Assembly: GCA_052161625.1 (NCBI GenBank) | Contig: CP197412.1 | DNA length: 64,000 bases | Source of the DNA: JBKCUI01 sp052161625 | GTDB lineage: Bacteria > Planctomycetota > Planctomycetia > Pirellulales > Pirellulaceae | Strand: one strand, 5' to 3' | In this document: in pieces, positions 61,269 to 64,000 of the stretch | Position numbering within the stretch: the stretch's first letter is position 1 | How the letters are laid out: each line of letters starts with the position of its first letter | Made by a program: the position numbers and the translations under genes | Notes under the pieces: generated by a model | Told to the model about the DNA's origin: nothing | What the model saw: only the letters and a program-made list of their open reading frames with translations | The model's database searches: none

Positions 61269-62981
61269 ATGAACGATCCCTTGAGTTCGATTGGGCGAGT
61301 ATCGGAAGGCAAGCCTTCTTCGCGTGGACAGTGGCCTGTTGCAGAATTGTCGATCGGCCAGTATCTCATCAAGCGGTTGCAGGACTATGGGATAGGCGAT
61401 TGTTTTGGGATTCCGGGGGACTATATCCTTCATTTTTACAGTATGCTCGAGCGGAGCCCGATTCGAACAATCGGTTGCACCCGAGAGGACTGCGCGGGTT
61501 TTGCCGCCGATGCGTATGCTCGTATTCGGGGTATGGGAGCTTTATGTGTCACCTATTGCGTGGGGGGGCTATCGGTCTGCAACAGTGTCGCGGGGGCATT
61601 TGCAGAGAAGTCGCCGGTGGTGATGCTCACCGGTTCACCTGGTTTGCGGGAACGCGTGAACAATCCGCTGCTGCATCACAAAGTCCGTGACTTCAGCACT
61701 CAGCGAGAGGTGTTTGAGAAGCTTTGTATTGCGGCGGTCGAGTTGGACGACCCTCTTATTGCCTTCAGTGAAATCGATCGGGTTCTCGATGCTTGTTATC
61801 GTTACAAGCGACCGGTCTACATCGATCTTCCCCGCGACATGGTGGACGTGGTTCCATCGGTAACTCACTCGTACAAACGCCCTGCGAGTCTTTACAACGC
61901 GGAAGCGTTAGAGGAGGCCGTGAAGGAAGCGATCGAACGATTGAATGCATCCAAGAAGCCAGTGATCATTGCGGGGGTCGAGATCCATCGTTTCGGACTT
62001 CAGGACTTGGTATTGAGACTTGCTGAGGGGGCGAGCATACCGATTGCGGCGACCATATTGGGCAAAAGTGTGATCGACGAAACGCATCCATTGTATATCG
62101 GATTATATGAAGGCGCGATGGGGCGTGAGGATGTTACGAAGTATGTCGAAGAGAGCGACTGCGTGTTGTTGCTCGGTGCCTTCATGACCGATATTAACTT
62201 GGGAATTTACACGGCGCAGTTAGAAGTGAAGAACTGCATCTATGCAACGAGCGAGCAGTTGCAGATATCCTTCCATCAGTTTCCGAATGTTCCGCTTGGA
62301 GATTTTCTGGAGCGATTGATCGATGGGAAGCCCGTTCCAGCGAAGCGATTGATCCCTGAGGGGCTTCATTTGAAGCGGCCGGAGCCCTTGCAGATCGAGC
62401 CCGAGCGGCCGTTGGAGATCAGCCGAATGATCCAGCGTATCAATACTCAGTTGGATGAGCATACGATTGTGATTGCGGATATTGGGGATGCGTTGTTTTC
62501 GTCATCGGAGCTTGTGATACGCGATCGCACCGATTTCCTTTCCCCCGCCTATTACACGTCCATGGGTTTTTCGGTGCCTGCCACATTGGGGGCTTGCGTG
62601 GCGAAACCGGACGACCGAATTTTTACCATTGTTGGAGATGGCGCATTCCAGATGACCGGGCAGGAGATGGCGACATTGGTGAGGCATAGGCACAATCCCA
62701 TTTTGCTGGTGCTCGACAACCACGGTTATGGCACGGAGCGTTTCCTGCAGTCCGGGAGTTGGAATTACAACGAGATCCCATCGTGGAAGTATTGGAAGCT
62801 GCCGGAGGTTTATGGGGGCGGGAGAGGCCATTACGTGGAGAATGAGGGGGAATTCGACCGCGCACTCACGGAGGCTTGGGAGGATCGCACGCAGTTGCAT
62901 TTGATTCATGCCAAGCTTGTTGAGAATGATGCGAGTCAGACTTTACTTCGACTTGCCCATCGGCTTGGACAACGCGTTTAA
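61269..62981 (+). CDS. Thiamine-diphosphate-dependent 2-keto acid decarboxylase-like enzyme
   Basis: A 570-aa protein of pyruvate/indolepyruvate decarboxylase type. It has SIGQYLIKRLQDYGIGDCFGIPGDYILHF, the catalytic Glu segment GCTREDCAGFAADAYARIRG, a central domain (about 190-320), and the ThDP-binding motif GDGAFQMTGQEMATLVRHRHNPILLVLDNHGYGTE. The GDG...N pattern is intact. It should decarboxylate a 2-keto acid to an aldehyde; which acid is unknown. The ATG at 61269 was chosen over 61176 because the family's N-terminus begins shortly after it. Confidence 0.88.
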   Translation: MNDPLSSIGRVSEGKPSSRGQWPVAELSIGQYLIKRLQDYGIGDCFGIPGDYILHFYSMLERSPIRTIGCTREDCAGFAADAYARIRGMGALCVTYCVGGLSVCNSVAGAFAEKSPVVMLTGSPGLRERVNNPLLHHKVRDFSTQREVFEKLCIAAVELDDPLIAFSEIDRVLDACYRYKRPVYIDLPRDMVDVVPSVTHSYKRPASLYNAEALEEAVKEAIERLNASKKPVIIAGVEIHRFGLQDLVLRLAEGASIPIAATILGKSVIDETHPLYIGLYEGAMGREDVTKYVEESDCVLLLGAFMTDINLGIYTAQLEVKNCIYATSEQLQISFHQFPNVPLGDFLERLIDGKPVPAKRLIPEGLHLKRPEPLQIEPERPLEISRMIQRINTQLDEHTIVIADIGDALFSSSELVIRDRTDFLSPAYYTSMGFSVPATLGACVAKPDDRIFTIVGDGAFQMTGQEMATLVRHRHNPILLVLDNHGYGTERFLQSGSWNYNEIPSWKYWKLPEVYGGGRGHYVENEGEFDRALTEAWEDRTQLHLIHAKLVENDASQTLLRLAHRLGQRV

Positions 62982-63204
62982 CGCAATTTCCCGACGACTT
63001 CGGGGCAATTCCCTGTTTTGTCACTTCTGCAAAACGTCGGAGTTGGTACGATTTTGGCGTGAGCGATGGGAATGGTAGTTTGGTAGCTGCAATGTTTTCG
63101 AGTGGCAGCAGAGTGAACTTGACTTTCCCGATCCACTGCATGCGATCGTAGCGTGCAGCCAACGGTGAGTTGGGTTGACATAACGCTAGAACTACTGAGT
63201 TTTG

Positions 63205-64000
63205 ATGATTACTCCCATCGAAGAGATGACGGACGCTGCTGCGCCATTGAATGGTTTTTTGACTTTAGGATTACCCGAGCCCATCTGCGATGATTTGGCT
63301 TCGGCGGGGTATCACACCCCGACTTCTATTCAGGCTGCGACGATTCCCAGTTTGTTGACCGGACAAGATGTGTTGGGGCAGGCCCAGACGGGGACCGGAA
63401 AGACGGCTGCCTTCGCTTTGCCTCTTCTGTGCCGAATCGACGTCAACGATTCCTCCCCTCAAGTGCTGGTGTTGGCTCCGACGCGGGAGCTTGCCATCCA
63501 GGTTGCCGAGTCGTTCGAGCGTTACGGAAAGTCGATGCGAGGGCTTCATGTCGCTTGTTTGTACGGCGGAAGCGGATATGCCCAGCAGATTCAAGCTTTA
63601 AGGCAGCGGCCTCAAATCATTGTCGGAACGCCGGGCCGAGTGATGGATCACATGCGCGAGGAGCGTTTGAAGATCGATAAGCTCCGGTGCTTGGTCCTCG
63701 ACGAAGCGGACGAGATGCTGCGAATGGGGTTTGTCGACGACGTGCGATGGGTTCTGACCCAAGCACCCGCGGATGTACAGATCGCCCTGTTTTCAGCGAC
63801 CATGCCCAGCGCGATTCGAGAGATCGCCGACAAACATCTCAAGGACCCGCATGTCGTTTCGATTGCTGCAAAGGAAAAAACGGCCGATACGATCCGCCAG
63901 CGTTACTTGATGATCGAACCCAAGTTCAAGCTAGAGGTACTGCAGCGAGTCCTGGAGCATGAACCTTCCGATGGCACCATTATCTTCGTCAAGACACGCA
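63205..64000 (+). CDS. DEAD-box RNA helicase (partial, 3' end outside window)
   Basis: The first 265 residues are seen and the frame is still open at the window end. Motifs are TPTSIQAATIP (Q motif), AQTGTGKTAAF (Walker A), APTRELAIQ, GTPGRVMDHM, DEAD in VLDEADEML, FSATMP (SAT), and the start of the second RecA domain (TIIFVKTR). It unwinds or remodels RNA using ATP, perhaps in ribosome assembly or cold adaptation. The start may be ATG 63205 or ATG 63226. Confidence 0.95.
   Translation, partial: MITPIEEMTDAAAPLNGFLTLGLPEPICDDLASAGYHTPTSIQAATIPSLLTGQDVLGQAQTGTGKTAAFALPLLCRIDVNDSSPQVLVLAPTRELAIQVAESFERYGKSMRGLHVACLYGGSGYAQQIQALRQRPQIIVGTPGRVMDHMREERLKIDKLRCLVLDEADEMLRMGFVDDVRWVLTQAPADVQIALFSATMPSAIREIADKHLKDPHVVSIAAKEKTADTIRQRYLMIEPKFKLEVLQRVLEHEPSDGTIIFVKTR

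Noticed and set aside
1..64000. CRISPR arrays, tRNA or rRNA genes, transposases, integrases or phage genes
   Set aside because: None was recognised by reading. The only tandem repeats seen are short in-frame coding repeats at 23.3 and 47.8 kb.

Overview
The window looks like chromosomal DNA of a member of the Planctomycetota, probably a Pirellulales-type organism of moderate GC. The evidence is three DUF1559 proteins (two with prepilin-type N-termini), a very large PQQ-type dehydrogenase with HEAT repeats and a terminal CXXCH heme site, two pairs of ECF sigma factor plus Ser/Thr kinase genes, an arylsulfatase next to its formylglycine-generating enzyme, and many secreted proteins of unknown role. 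No rRNA, tRNA, CRISPR array, transposase or phage gene was seen. Most ordinary genes are intact, but several gene remnants are scattered between them.

Region by region. 0-7.2 kb: the end of kdpA, then kdpB-kdpC-kdpD-kdpE (high-affinity K+ uptake and its two-component control), followed by an ECF-type sigma factor. 7.3-14.3 kb: an arsenic resistance island. It holds an arsenate reductase-like phosphatase, an OsmC protein, ArsR plus Acr3, a double-domain ArsA, an ArsM-ArsD fusion and a second ArsR. Two nearly identical TATCG-N8-CGATA sites sit upstream of the second arsR and of the arsM-arsD gene. 14.4-28 kb: a truncated SulP transporter, a secreted hydrolase, an overlapping sigma factor/DKNYY-kinase pair, an Rrf2 regulator with methyltransferases, and a second sigma factor/kinase pair.

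28-30.5 kb: a membrane protein, a sirtuin, the RNA 2'-phosphotransferase KptA (overlapping the sirtuin by 4 bases), and directly after it a decayed macro-domain gene. All three enzyme families handle NAD+-derived ADP-ribose. 30.6-33 kb: a GC-rich, double DUF1254/DUF1214 protein that stands out from its surroundings. 33.6-42 kb: outer-membrane and sulfatase genes (OprB porin, a strong terminator, arylsulfatase, FGE, a second porin, a FadL-like protein) and a frameshifted outer-membrane pseudogene.

42-53 kb: a Cys-rich exported protein, a diheme cytochrome-like protein, a DUF1559 protein, a 0.5-kb graveyard of three unrelated gene fragments, a YdeI-like protein, a metallopeptidase-like protein whose leader contains five AFTNR repeats, a cyanophycinase-like peptidase, an esterase and a small stress cluster (YciE/F-like, GsiB/YflT-like, BON lipoprotein). 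53-64 kb: a DUF1559 gene with a partner, the giant PQQ/HEAT/cytochrome c protein, a betaine-lipid-type methyltransferase, a zinc-ribbon DUF1559 protein, a thiamine-diphosphate decarboxylase, and a DEAD-box helicase cut by the window end.

The best leads are the sirtuin-KptA-macro group, the ArsM-ArsD fusion that keeps a ribosome binding site in front of its ArsD half, and the paired ars operators. Function calls come from motif recognition by eye; no database search was run.
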